The translations under genes and the position numbers were made by a program. This document shows, one piece after another, positions 1 to 7,583 of a stretch of 64,000 nt of DNA. Each line of letters starts with the position of its first letter. Position 1 is the first letter of the stretch. The notes beneath the pieces were generated by a model. The model searched no databases. It worked only from the letters and a program-made list of their open reading frames with translations, and had not been told where the DNA came from. Source of the DNA: Scatosoma sp900555925 (GTDB lineage Bacteria > Bacillota > Clostridia > Christensenellales > Borkfalkiaceae); the NCBI GenBank assembly GCA_959603585.1, contig CAUGYD010000009.1:30752-94751 (forward strand). The letters run 5' to 3'.

Positions 1-312
1 GATTTATTGATGCCGCACTTTGTGGCGCGATTCAAAAACGCCCGATTTGTCATCCACGACGTCTCGCGCAAAATCGCGGGAATTTATAACGGAAACGAAT
101 GGCTCGTCTCGCCTGTGGGGACGGCGGATATCGTGCTTTCCGAAAACGAAGAATCTTTTTCCGCGCTCTGGAAAAAATACTATCATACAGTCTATATCCC
201 CGCGCGGAAAAACACGCGGCAAATGAAAGGCTACATGCCTGTCCGATATTGGAAATTCATGCCCGAAAAACAAAATGAAGAAATCGAATTTCCCGAAAAT
301 TATGTTAAATAA
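1..312 (+). CDS. DUF4130 / TIGR03915 DNA-metabolism protein, C-terminal part (5' end cut by window)
   Basis: The reading frame is open from base 1, so this is the last ~103 residues of a gene that starts upstream. The stretch reading RFVIHDVSRKIAGIYNG, then a segment with LWKKYYHTVYIPARKN and a terminal MPVRYWKFMPE, matches my memory of the C-terminus of the TIGR03915/DUF4130 family. In that family the gene is usually paired with a radical SAM protein annotated as putative DNA modification/repair; the partner would lie outside the window. The molecular function is not established. The stop codon touches the left arm of the terminator that follows. Confidence 0.75.
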   Translation, partial: DLLMPHFVARFKNARFVIHDVSRKIAGIYNGNEWLVSPVGTADIVLSENEESFSALWKKYYHTVYIPARKNTRQMKGYMPVRYWKFMPEKQNEEIEFPENYVK

Positions 313-338
313 AGCGGCTCTCAAATTAGAGCCGCTTT
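311..338. terminator. Bidirectional terminator between DUF4130 gene and double-HTH gene
   Basis: Perfect 11-bp stem AAAGCGGCTCT with a 6-nt loop (CAAATT). The A/T-rich ends of the arms give U-tracts in both directions, so it can serve both convergent genes. Confidence 0.85.
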
Positions 339-339
339 A

Positions 340-777
340 TTAATAATCGCTTCTTCCCAACAAATAGTCAAATCCGCAATCAAAAACTTTACACAAGGTA
401 AGAAGAATATAAACATCGGGAACACGACCGTTCTTCCACTTACTGATCGTTCCGCGTCCAATCAAACATATCTTAGCTATTCTATAATCCGTAAATCCCT
501 TCTTTTCAGCTAATTCTATATAACGAGAATAAAAACTTACAGGTTTTTTACTTGACTGAAATTCAAAAATTTCTGTCATTCCAAAAAGAAAATCACAGGA
601 ACAGCCAAAATAATCGGATATTTTTACTACCGAATTCACTTTGGGAAAACGATCTTCATACCACCGCCGAATTGTTCGCGGATTTAATCCGATTTCTTTT
701 CCCAACTGCGTAAAATTTAAATTTTTTTCATTCATTAGATCTTTTAAGTTTTTACGAAATTCATCAATAGTTTCCAT
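340..777 (-). CDS. Double helix-turn-helix (XRE-type) regulator A
   Basis: A 145-residue protein made of two XRE/Cro-type HTH units in tandem, with no other domain visible. The first covers about residues 8-65 (LGKEIGLNPRTIRRWYEDR, then CDFLFGMTE). The second covers about 82-143 (YRIAKICLIGRGTISKWKN, then DYLLGRSDY). Each unit ends in the F/YLLG-type motif typical of small XRE repressors. It is clearly paralogous to the gene at 1208-1645, with the same two-unit layout and the same GRxPD turn in the second unit. The ATG overlaps one arm of an inverted repeat (770-843), which suggests autoregulation. Its target is unknown. Confidence 0.85.
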   Translation of the reverse strand: METIDEFRKNLKDLMNEKNLNFTQLGKEIGLNPRTIRRWYEDRFPKVNSVVKISDYFGCSCDFLFGMTEIFEFQSSKKPVSFYSRYIELAEKKGFTDYRIAKICLIGRGTISKWKNGRVPDVYILLTLCKVFDCGFDYLLGRSDY

Positions 778-843
778 TTAACCCTCACACTACTAATTAT
801 GGAAAAAATAATTAATTTTTCCTGTTTAGGGTCAAATGGAAAC
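770..843. promoter_or_regulatory. Inverted element pair around the start of double-HTH gene A
   Basis: The minus-strand start region AGGGTTAAATGGAAAC (770-785, containing SD-like AGGG and the ATG) recurs inverted as AGGGTCAAATGGAAAC at 828-843 (15 of 16 identical). Arms are 42 bp apart, with a CATAAT -10-like box between them. Gene B has the same design. Likely a bipartite operator, or an mRNA hairpin if transcription starts beyond the outer arm. Confidence 0.55.
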
Positions 844-904
844 GCTTTTCGACAAAAAACGACAAAACTTCTTAAAACTCGTGCTTTTTCTACCTTTCAT
901 TCCC

Positions 905-933
905 TTGCTTCGGGCTCAAAGGAAGAATATAAT
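905..933 (+). promoter_or_regulatory. Sigma-A type promoter for the 965-1204 gene
   Basis: TTGCTT (905-910), 17-bp spacer, TATAAT (928-933). The SD AGGAG at 953-957 precedes the ATG at 965. Confidence 0.7.
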
Positions 934-964
934 AGAAACTGAATAAAAAAACAGGAGAATTTTC

Positions 965-1204
965 ATGAACACTTTTCAACAATTGTCTTTTATCGAACAA
1001 ATCGCACAGATAGAACATACTACCAGCGAAGAAGTCCGAAAACGAATCGAGGAAGCCATTGAACTCAGTCGAAATTCCGATTTACCGAAAGCAAAAGAAC
1101 TTTGGGCATCCTCTCCTTTCGGAACAGCTACTCCTACCGCGGAAGAATTTGTTATTTTTCTCTTAGATAAAATTAACAAAGAACATTTTTTTGACTTGTC
1201 ATAA
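965..1204 (+). CDS. Small Spo0A-C-like protein (hypothetical)
   Basis: A 79-residue soluble, acidic protein with its own promoter and a good SD (AGGAG, 7 nt from ATG). The pattern (IEQIAQIEHTTSEEVRKRIE, an AKELWASS segment, PTAEEFVIFL) recalls small Firmicutes proteins annotated as Spo0A C-terminal-domain-like, though far shorter than Spo0A. That resemblance is from memory and weak. No receiver domain is present. It lies between the two double-HTH genes and ends 3 bp from the end of the convergent second one, with no terminator between. Function unknown. Confidence 0.65.
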   Translation: MNTFQQLSFIEQIAQIEHTTSEEVRKRIEEAIELSRNSDLPKAKELWASSPFGTATPTAEEFVIFLLDKINKEHFFDLS

Positions 1205-1207
1205 CAA

Positions 1208-1645
1208 TTAAGATTCACTTCTGCCTATCAAATAATCAAAACTGCAATCAAAAATCTTACATAACGAAATCAAAGCCTCCGTATCCGGAATCCGTCCTTT
1301 TTTCCATTTGGATATTGTTCCCGTAGAAATTTTACATTTTTTAGATATATCTATATCTTTCAAATTTTTTTCTGCCTTTAATAAATTATATCGGGTTAAA
1401 AAATCCGACGGATTTTTGCTCGGATAAAAATCAATCACTTCTGTCCTACCTAAAAGAAACTCAATCGAACAATTAAAGTATTTAGCAATTTTTTCCAAAG
1501 AATCTGCCTTCGGCATACGTCCTTCCCGCCAACGCCTCATCGTTCTTGAATTAATTCCTACTTCCTTGCTGAACAATTCCGACTGTATTCCTTTTTCTCT
1601 TTTTAATTCTTCTACATTTCTCAAAAAACAATTCAATTCTTCCAT
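1208..1645 (-). CDS. Double helix-turn-helix (XRE-type) regulator B
   Basis: A 145-residue paralogue of the gene at 340-777, with two tandem XRE-type HTH units. Unit one reads FSKEVGINSRTMRRWREGR and ends IEFLLGRTE; unit two reads SKKCKISTGTISKWKKGR and ends DYLIGRSES. The GRMPK/GRIPD turns match those of the first copy. Start: ATG preceded by GGGAGGG with a 4-nt gap. As in copy A, the SD and start codon lie inside an inverted repeat (here a perfect 16-mer). The shared length and layout point to a local gene duplication. Probably DNA-binding and autoregulatory; target unknown. Confidence 0.85.
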   Translation of the reverse strand: MEELNCFLRNVEELKREKGIQSELFSKEVGINSRTMRRWREGRMPKADSLEKIAKYFNCSIEFLLGRTEVIDFYPSKNPSDFLTRYNLLKAEKNLKDIDISKKCKISTGTISKWKKGRIPDTEALISLCKIFDCSFDYLIGRSES

Positions 1646-1715
1646 CTGACCCTCCCATATCTTTATTATGCCTTATTTTTTGTTACTTTTGATTAAATCG
1701 GGTCAGATGGAAGAA
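1637..1715. promoter_or_regulatory. Inverted element pair around the start of double-HTH gene B
   Basis: GGGTCAGATGGAAGAA occurs on the minus strand at 1637-1652 (SD and start codon of the gene) and on the plus strand at 1700-1715, 16 of 16 identical, 47 bp apart. A CATAAT box lies between the arms, as in copy A. The shared core of all four sites is GGGTYARATGGAA. Confidence 0.6.
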
Positions 1716-1764
1716 ATCTTTCGAGGTTTTGTGTAATGAGGGGAATTTTCACTTATGATAAAAA

Positions 1765-1804
1765 AGAGCCACCGAATTCCGATTTATCGGAATTCGGTGG
1801 CTTT
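1765..1804 (-). terminator. Terminator of the ferritin-like gene
   Basis: Perfect 14-bp stem GCCACCGAATTCCG (1768-1781 with 1788-1801) and a 6-nt loop. On the minus strand the stem is followed by a run of six T. Confidence 0.9.
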
Positions 1805-1847
1805 CATCACTCCCCTACCCTGTGCGTTTGGTTCCGAAAGGCAGTTT

Positions 1848-2477
1848 TCAGCAAGACGTGCTCATTTCCTTAAAGATACATTTGAATGTAGAAAGGTGCT
1901 CCTCTTCGTCCATTCGGATGCGTTGGATCACTGCGGCGACCTGTTCGTTTTTTACGCGACAGAGAATTTTGGTATAGGTGTCTATCGCATACTGTTCCGC
2001 GGCGATGTCGTCGAGGATCATCTTCTGAGGATTTTTGGAATAAGAGACCGTGCGGGCAGAAAAATAATTAATCGGATAGGGCGGCAGATAGGAATATACG
2101 GGAGCTGCGCCCAACTTCAAAATTAATTTCCCCAAAATTTCGAGGTGTTTCATTTCTGTAATAGCAATTTTCAACAAAATATTCGCATAGTCCTTACAGC
2201 CCATATTATCGAATAAAATGTGTTGATATATGTATTGCAGAACGGCGCAGAGTTCTCCTTCGTCGCCCGCATAGGCAGGAGAGACGATTTTCAGCGCCGC
2301 CGCGTCCTCCTCTATTCCGTCGAGCGCGGGATAAGCGATATCCAAAGCGCAGGTTTTTCCGCAATCGCAGAGACTGCCGTCGCACCCCGAAGGAATTTTA
2401 ACGTCATTTTCCGCTTGAAGCGTCTCTTCCAAAATGCGAGACACGTCTTTGAGTTCCGTTTCCTTGTTGCTGTCCAT
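1848..2477 (-). CDS. Ferritin-like diiron protein with Cys-rich N-terminus
   Basis: A 209-residue protein with the four-helix ferritin-like metal pattern: Glu75, an ExxH at Glu108/His111, Glu161, and a second ExxH at Glu191/His194. The family (bacterioferritin, rubrerythrin and manganese catalase relatives) binds two metal ions and acts in iron storage or peroxide handling. Residues 32-43 carry four cysteines (C32, C37, C39, C43) ahead of the fold, which is not standard and could bind a metal. The neighbouring YlmC gene and the sporulation cluster suggest, but do not prove, a spore role. Confidence 0.75.
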   Translation of the reverse strand: MDSNKETELKDVSRILEETLQAENDVKIPSGCDGSLCDCGKTCALDIAYPALDGIEEDAAALKIVSPAYAGDEGELCAVLQYIYQHILFDNMGCKDYANILLKIAITEMKHLEILGKLILKLGAAPVYSYLPPYPINYFSARTVSYSKNPQKMILDDIAAEQYAIDTYTKILCRVKNEQVAAVIQRIRMDEEEHLSTFKCIFKEMSTSC

Positions 2478-2537
2478 AAAGCACCCCTTTTTCGTATTGT
2501 TCTGTATTATATGCCGACAGAGGCCGCTTTATGCGAA

Positions 2538-2954
2538 TTATTCGTATTCCTCATAGCTGCGGCGATTCGGATAAGAGGGCGGCGGGGGAGGATTTTGAGG
2601 AAATCCACCGTTCGGACCCGAAGGAGAACTCGGATAACAGTTGTTCGGGCTCGGAGGACAAGGCGGAGGGGTTCCGCCGCCACCGCCCCTGATCGGTTTC
2701 CGACCGCAAGGTTTCGGGGGCATATTGAAGTTGACCAAAACGACGTCATCGCCGATTTTTATGATATTTTTCATATCGATAAATTGTTCGTTCTTCCAAA
2801 ATCCGAAGCCCTTCCCGCCCGGAGCCACGATTCCTATCAATCTATTTTCGGGATAACAAAACACCAGATCGCACACTTTGCCCAAGCGCCTGCCGTCGGC
2901 CGTGTTGACGACTTCTTTCGTGCGAAGTTCCGAAAAGCTCATTTCCATACGCAA
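2538..2954 (-). CDS. YlmC/YmxH-family sporulation protein with Gly/Pro-rich tail
   Basis: Residues 1-80 form a PRC-barrel unit (FSELRTKEVVNTADGRRLGK, then a LIGIVAPG strand and a hydrophobic IKIGDDVVLVNF strand) typical of the YlmC/YmxH sporulation family. Those proteins are usually 80-90 residues long. This one is 138, because about 55 residues of Gly/Pro/Asn/Ser low-complexity sequence follow (a GGGGG run, PPPCPPSP, NPPPPPSYP). Such tails are common in coat-type or surface proteins, but the role here is unknown. Confidence 0.8.
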   Translation of the reverse strand: MRMEMSFSELRTKEVVNTADGRRLGKVCDLVFCYPENRLIGIVAPGGKGFGFWKNEQFIDMKNIIKIGDDVVLVNFNMPPKPCGRKPIRGGGGGTPPPCPPSPNNCYPSSPSGPNGGFPQNPPPPPSYPNRRSYEEYE

Positions 2955-3032
2955 TTCCTCCGCATTTTCTGCTTTTATTATTTTTTGTCTTTTTTTTCGG
3001 GTTCTTTCGTTGCTATACTCTACAATATATGC

Positions 3033-3062
3033 AAAAAGGCGCGGCCTTTGCCACGCCTTTTT
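3033..3062 (-). terminator. Terminator downstream of tldE
   Basis: AAAAAGGCG (3033-3041) pairs with CGCCTTTTT (3054-3062), with a further GG/CC pair inside. The arms themselves give U-tracts on either strand. Confidence 0.75.
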
Positions 3063-3077
3063 TATTTTTCTTTCTAT

Positions 3078-4310
3078 TTATTTCGTCACTTTCATTCTGA
3101 CGATTAAAGGTTTATAATCGGAACAGTCCGTATGCGAGAGAGAATCTTCCGCCTGACCGATAAAATTCTTCCCGTAAATATCGAAGAGATTTCCCGAAAC
3201 CCCGATTTCCGGCAGCCGCCCGACGAACTTCCCGTCCCGACAGAGAAACGCCACCTGAACGGGCGTTGCAAAATTTCCGTCGGGCGTCGTATCTCCGCCG
3301 CTGCACATCACGATATAGACGCAATCCTCTCCCTTTGTGAGTTCCTTTATCGTCTTTCCCGAACTCTTGACACGAACCTGAGAGATTCCCGTCTGCGGAA
3401 CACCGTCATAGGACGAAACGGCGCTTCCCGTAACGGGAATATCGTACTTCTTCGCGTCCGTCTTGGAGGCCAAGGGCGAACGGAAAACGCCCCGATCGAA
3501 AATAATATTCCGATACTCTTCGTTGACAACGCCCTCGTCGTCGAAAAACGATTCCGAAAAACAGCTTTCGGGGTTTCTGTCTTCGTAAATCGTAACTCGT
3601 TCGTCAAATACCTGCTTTCCTGTCTTTCCCGCAAACAATCCCGTTCCGTTCGCACAGGAATCGGCGCGGATATCCGAATACAGTTTACTGAAACCCAGAT
3701 CGTATATGGAGGTCAGGACGGGATATTCGCCCGCTTTAATATCGACGGGCGTGAAATATGCGCGGATATGTTCTTCGATATCCGCGACTATTTTTTCGAC
3801 GTCAAACGTCTGTCCCGAATAGGAATACCCCGAGTCGATGATATTTGCCGACGACTTTTCCTTCATAAGTATAGAAATCTGATAAAAATTCGTCTTATAG
3901 GAAAGGTCGAGTCCCGAATCATTGACGAGTCGGGTATCTGTCTCCACTTTCAGAATATTATTGCTATACAAAAATTGCGGACACTTTTCTTTCAGGCTCT
4001 GCAAGAGCTGTTTCACGCGCTCCACGAACTCTTTGTCGCTCAAAAGTTTTTTGGACGCATCCACGCTTTCCTTTCGGTTTTCGGAAAATTCCACCGCATA
4101 GGGAATTTGATTTTTGAGGTTTTCTTCCGCCTTTTTCCATGCCTTTTCTTCGTCGTATTCGCCGGCAGTGCCGTAAATGCCTATTTTACCGCCCTCTATG
4201 ACACGATATCCCTGCTTTTTTGTGCTGACGAACCGCACGGATTTGATTTCGCTGGCCGCGAGAGCGACCGTCGTCGTCCGCGTCTTTACCGTCAATTTTT
4301 CTCTTTTCAT
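3078..4310 (-). CDS. tldE: TldE/PmbA-type subunit of the TldD/E metalloprotease
   Basis: A 410-residue member of the TldD/PmbA (U62) family lacking the HExxxH zinc motif of its partner just upstream, as expected for the TldE-type subunit. TldD/E complexes cleave small peptides such as microcin or CcdA substrates in other bacteria; the substrate here is unknown. Conserved C-terminal features include the TPDGNFATPVQVAFL segment and a GVSGN motif. I chose the ATG at 4310 because GGAGGG lies 8 nt upstream and the tldD stop is 14 bp away. An upstream in-frame extension runs through tldD and is unlikely. Confidence 0.85.
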   Translation of the reverse strand: MKREKLTVKTRTTTVALAASEIKSVRFVSTKKQGYRVIEGGKIGIYGTAGEYDEEKAWKKAEENLKNQIPYAVEFSENRKESVDASKKLLSDKEFVERVKQLLQSLKEKCPQFLYSNNILKVETDTRLVNDSGLDLSYKTNFYQISILMKEKSSANIIDSGYSYSGQTFDVEKIVADIEEHIRAYFTPVDIKAGEYPVLTSIYDLGFSKLYSDIRADSCANGTGLFAGKTGKQVFDERVTIYEDRNPESCFSESFFDDEGVVNEEYRNIIFDRGVFRSPLASKTDAKKYDIPVTGSAVSSYDGVPQTGISQVRVKSSGKTIKELTKGEDCVYIVMCSGGDTTPDGNFATPVQVAFLCRDGKFVGRLPEIGVSGNLFDIYGKNFIGQAEDSLSHTDCSDYKPLIVRMKVTK

Positions 4311-4324
4311 GAATCCGTCCCTCC

Positions 4325-5662
4325 TCATTGCACCTTCATTTTCGATACGGAGACATACGGCGCGCCGAAGCCCACGGGAAGCGGGAATTGCTCCATTTTC
4401 CCGCATCCGCCCGTAATAAAGCACAAAATTTCCTCCTCCTTGGAAACGCCGTCTATAAGTCCCAAGGTTTCAAACACGTCGCCCGAAATCACGGAGATTT
4501 TGACGGGACGACCGATCTTTCCGTCCTTGATTTCATAGCTGATATTCGGCGCCATCGTAAACGTACTCATACCGCTTCCGTGTTTGATCGTCTTTATGAA
4601 ATAGCCGTGTTTTACGTTCTTGACAAGCTCTTCAAACGTCTTGTCGCCGCCCTCTATCACGGTCGTCGTCATGCGGACGATGGGCTCGAATTCTATCCCC
4701 ACGGCGCGGGCATTGCCCGTCACGGCTTCGTCGAGCTCCGCAGCCGTCTCCGCGCTGTGCAGACGCCCCGAAAGAACGCCGTTTTTAATGAGATACGTCT
4801 TTCCCGCCTTCGTTCCTTCGTCGTCGTAAGGCACATAGCCGCAGCCCTCAAAAGTGCCCGATTCGAGAATGGAAAGGCAATCGCTCCCGACTTTCTTGCC
4901 GATCTGCCATTCCCGCTTCATCGTCTCGTCGCCGAGCATAAAGTCTGCCTCGCTCTTATGACCGAAGGACTCGTGCGCAAACACGCCCGCCGCCTCGGGA
5001 GAGAGAATGACGGGATAATCGCCCGGCTCGACGTCCGCCGCCTCTTTCAGAAAGTTGAGCCCCTCTTCGATACTCGCTAAAACACCTTCCGAAATACCTT
5101 TCAAATCGGAAAATTTCGTCCTTCCTTGCTGATAATTAAAGGAAAAATTCTTTTCTCCCTCCGCGGCGTAAAAGGACGTCGCGACGCCGCAGGTCTGATA
5201 ATCATAGGCGAGATCCGCCCCCTTGCTCGACTGAAACGTAAAATCGCTGTGCCTGTCTGTATACAACAGAGTCGCCAGCTTGATCTCGGGATATTTCTTC
5301 ACGAGAGGAAACAGCTCCTTCAACAGCTTTTGCTTTTCGTCCCGAGCGACGGATTCCGTCGAACAGTCCTTGAATAAAAAAGTCTTTGCCCGATTGACTT
5401 CAAATCTCTTTACAACGGGATTTTCTTCAATATCCGCGCAATATTCCGCCAATTCATAAAGCCCGTCGAGTTCTTTCTGTACGTTCGAGAGAGTCTCCGT
5501 CGAAGCATAATACCACATCTTTCCGTCAAATACGCGGATAAACGCTCCGTCCGTCACTCGCTCCTTATTTTCCGCCAAAACGCCGTTTTTGTAGATTACC
5601 GCGGAAGTACATCTGCGCTCTGTCCGCACGTCGGCGTAATAGCCTTTCCGAAAACGATACAT
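4325..5662 (-). CDS. tldD: TldD-type zinc metalloprotease subunit
   Basis: A 445-residue member of the TldD/PmbA family with the catalytic zinc motif HESFGH at residues 230-235 and the conserved ITGGCGK near the C-terminus. In characterised pairs TldD supplies the active site and TldE completes a heterodimer that degrades or trims unfolded peptides in the cytoplasm. It is the first gene of a two-gene operon with tldE (14-bp gap) and has its own promoter at 5749-5777. The locus holds no obvious RiPP precursor for it; the SCIFF system in this window is 49 kb away. Confidence 0.9.
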   Translation of the reverse strand: MYRFRKGYYADVRTERRCTSAVIYKNGVLAENKERVTDGAFIRVFDGKMWYYASTETLSNVQKELDGLYELAEYCADIEENPVVKRFEVNRAKTFLFKDCSTESVARDEKQKLLKELFPLVKKYPEIKLATLLYTDRHSDFTFQSSKGADLAYDYQTCGVATSFYAAEGEKNFSFNYQQGRTKFSDLKGISEGVLASIEEGLNFLKEAADVEPGDYPVILSPEAAGVFAHESFGHKSEADFMLGDETMKREWQIGKKVGSDCLSILESGTFEGCGYVPYDDEGTKAGKTYLIKNGVLSGRLHSAETAAELDEAVTGNARAVGIEFEPIVRMTTTVIEGGDKTFEELVKNVKHGYFIKTIKHGSGMSTFTMAPNISYEIKDGKIGRPVKISVISGDVFETLGLIDGVSKEEEILCFITGGCGKMEQFPLPVGFGAPYVSVSKMKVQ

Positions 5663-5748
5663 CGTCCGCCTCCTTATTTTTGAATGTTCCTTTACAACGG
5701 CTCCGCGGGAAACTTTTACGGGCCGTTTTCATAGAATGATTATGTTAT

Positions 5749-5777
5749 ATTATAATATATACCCGCCTGAAAATCAA
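5749..5777 (-). promoter_or_regulatory. Sigma-A type promoter of tldD-tldE
   Basis: Minus strand TTGATT (5777-5772), 17-bp spacer, TATAAT (5754-5749). Confidence 0.75.
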
Positions 5778-5809
5778 GTAAATCGATTACTCCTTTTTTC
5801 CGAAAAAAA

Positions 5810-5832
5810 TGCCGAAGCACAGGCCTCGGCAT
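5810..5832 (-). terminator. Terminator of sigG
   Basis: ATGCCGA (5810-5816) pairs with TCGGCAT (5826-5832). The A-run at 5803-5809 becomes a U-tract on the minus strand. Confidence 0.75.
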
Positions 5833-5897
5833 GAAAAAATGATTATCGTTCAAAAAACTACGTTGCGTTTCCGTCCAAAGAGATTTCATCAAATATT

Positions 5898-6668
5898 TCA
5901 AGAGATATTCAAACGGATGTTATTGAGAGCGTTCTTTTCCAATCTTGAAACCTGAGCCTGAGAAATGCCCACTTCTTCGGAAATTTCCGTCTGGGTCTTG
6001 CCCTCGTAATAGCGGAGAAAAAGAATCCTCTTTTCCCGCTCGCCGAGGCGTTCCATGGCTTCGTTCAGGGCGACGCGCTCCGTCCAAACCTCGTCGTTGT
6101 TCTTCTCGTCGCAGAGCTGGTCCATCAGAAGCAGCGTATCCCCCGCTTTATTATATACGGGATCATACAGGGAAACGGGGTCGGAAATGGCGTCGAGGGC
6201 GTATACGACTTCGCTGACCGCCACCTGCATTTCCGAGGCGATTTTTTCGAGCGTCGCCTCTTCGTCCCGTTCCTCTATGGATTCCCTGACTTTCAGGACG
6301 CGATAGGCGGTGTCCCGGATACTTCTGGACACACGCAGGGAATTTCCGTCGCGGAGATAGCGTTTTATTTCTCCGATAATCATGGGGACCGCATAAGTGG
6401 AGAACTTGACTCCGACGCTCAGATCGAAATTGTCTATTGCCTTAATCAGTCCCACGCACCCCGCCTGAAACACGTCGTCCGCATTGGCGTTTTTCGCCCA
6501 GAAGCGCTTTACCAGCGACAAGACCAACCGCATGTTTCCAACGATGAATTTTTCCCGCGCGGACTTATCACCCGCTTTGAGTTTCTTCATCAGCTCTTCG
6601 TTTTCCTTCGCGGTCAAAAGAGGCAGCCCGGACGTATCCACGCCGCATATTTCCACTTTCTGCATCAT
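5898..6668 (-). CDS. sigG: Forespore sigma factor SigG
   Basis: A 256-residue sigma-70 family protein opening with KVEICGVDTSGLPLLT, the signature N-terminus of SigG. Region 2 (DDVFQAGCVGLIKAIDNF, then FSTYAVPMIIGEIKRYLRD) and region 4 (the HTH TEISEEVGISQAQVSRLEK) are intact. SigG directs late forespore transcription after engulfment. It lies immediately after sigE and spoIIGA on the same strand, as in other spore formers. The 105-bp gap to sigE leaves room for its own promoter, but I could not identify a convincing SigF/SigG box. Confidence 0.95.
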   Translation of the reverse strand: MMQKVEICGVDTSGLPLLTAKENEELMKKLKAGDKSAREKFIVGNMRLVLSLVKRFWAKNANADDVFQAGCVGLIKAIDNFDLSVGVKFSTYAVPMIIGEIKRYLRDGNSLRVSRSIRDTAYRVLKVRESIEERDEEATLEKIASEMQVAVSEVVYALDAISDPVSLYDPVYNKAGDTLLLMDQLCDEKNNDEVWTERVALNEAMERLGEREKRILFLRYYEGKTQTEISEEVGISQAQVSRLEKNALNNIRLNIS

Positions 6669-6773
6669 GCTCGTTTCCTCCTTCTTATGTACAATGGATC
6701 TGAGAGGAACTTTTAACCAGTATGTGCCGTTTTTTCCCTTTTTATCGATTCTTTTCCGTTTTTATGAAAACAT

Positions 6774-7481
6774 TTATACCATTTTTGAAATTTCTTTCCT
6801 GAGACGTTGAATAATCTTCTTTTCCAGCCTCGAAATATAACTTTGCGAAATTCCCAGCAAATCCGCCACGTCCTTTTGCGTCATCTCTTCGCCGCCGTTC
6901 AGTCCAAAACGCAGAAACATGATTTTCCGCTCCCGTTCGGACAGCTTTTTCAAAGCGTCCTTCAATAATTCCTTTTCCGCACTCGATTCGATATCCCCGT
7001 AAACACTGTCCGCAGACGTGCCGAGAATATCCGACAACAAAAGCTCGTTGCCTTCAAAATCGGTGTTCAGAGGTTCGTCAAACGAAACTTCGCTCTTTAA
7101 CCGAACGGTACGCCGCAAATACATGAGAATTTCATTCTCGATGCACCTCGAAGCATAGGTTGCCAGCTTGATGTTTTTATCCGGCTTGAAGGAATTGATC
7201 GCCTTGATCAGTCCGATCGTCCCCACCGAAACGAGGTCATCCGGATCCACGCCCGTATTATCGAACTTTCGGGCTATGTATACCACCAAGCGAAGATTGT
7301 GCTGAATGAGTTCGGCTTTTACTTTATCCGTTTCCTCGCCCTGTTCCAACTTCCCCAGCATTTCGCTTTCCTGCTCGGGAGAAAGAGGGAGCGGCAGAGC
7401 TTCCGTCCCGCAGATATAATCCACCGTATTTTCCGCGTCGAATTGTCGTAAAAAACATTTTAGTATTTCCTTGATTTTCAT
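6774..7481 (-). CDS. sigE: Mother-cell sigma factor SigE (pro-sigma E)
   Basis: A 235-residue sigma-70 protein with the early mother-cell SigE layout: a ~25-residue N-terminal pro-region before the LPLPLSPEQE segment, region 2 (DDLVSVGTIGLIKAINSFKP, then LATYASRCIENEILMYLRR), and region 4 ending in DVADLLGISQSYISRLEKK. The pro-sequence would be removed by SpoIIGA, whose gene lies just upstream (7584-8387). Together they drive compartment-specific gene expression after asymmetric division. Confidence 0.95.
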   Translation of the reverse strand: MKIKEILKCFLRQFDAENTVDYICGTEALPLPLSPEQESEMLGKLEQGEETDKVKAELIQHNLRLVVYIARKFDNTGVDPDDLVSVGTIGLIKAINSFKPDKNIKLATYASRCIENEILMYLRRTVRLKSEVSFDEPLNTDFEGNELLLSDILGTSADSVYGDIESSAEKELLKDALKKLSERERKIMFLRFGLNGGEEMTQKDVADLLGISQSYISRLEKKIIQRLRKEISKMV

Positions 7482-7583
7482 GATGTTACCTCAACCTCCT
7501 CTCACGACTTCGGTCACACAACAATAATTTTCCGTCAAACCGGCCCCGAATCGCCGATCCTTTATTACCCCGCCCGTCTTCCG

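Noticed and set aside
340..1645. Prophage or integrative element remnant based on XRE genes
   Set aside because: No integrase, structural, replication or mobilisation genes in the window.
3132..4538. 468-codon open frame opposite tldE
   Set aside because: Antisense shadow; no protein features.
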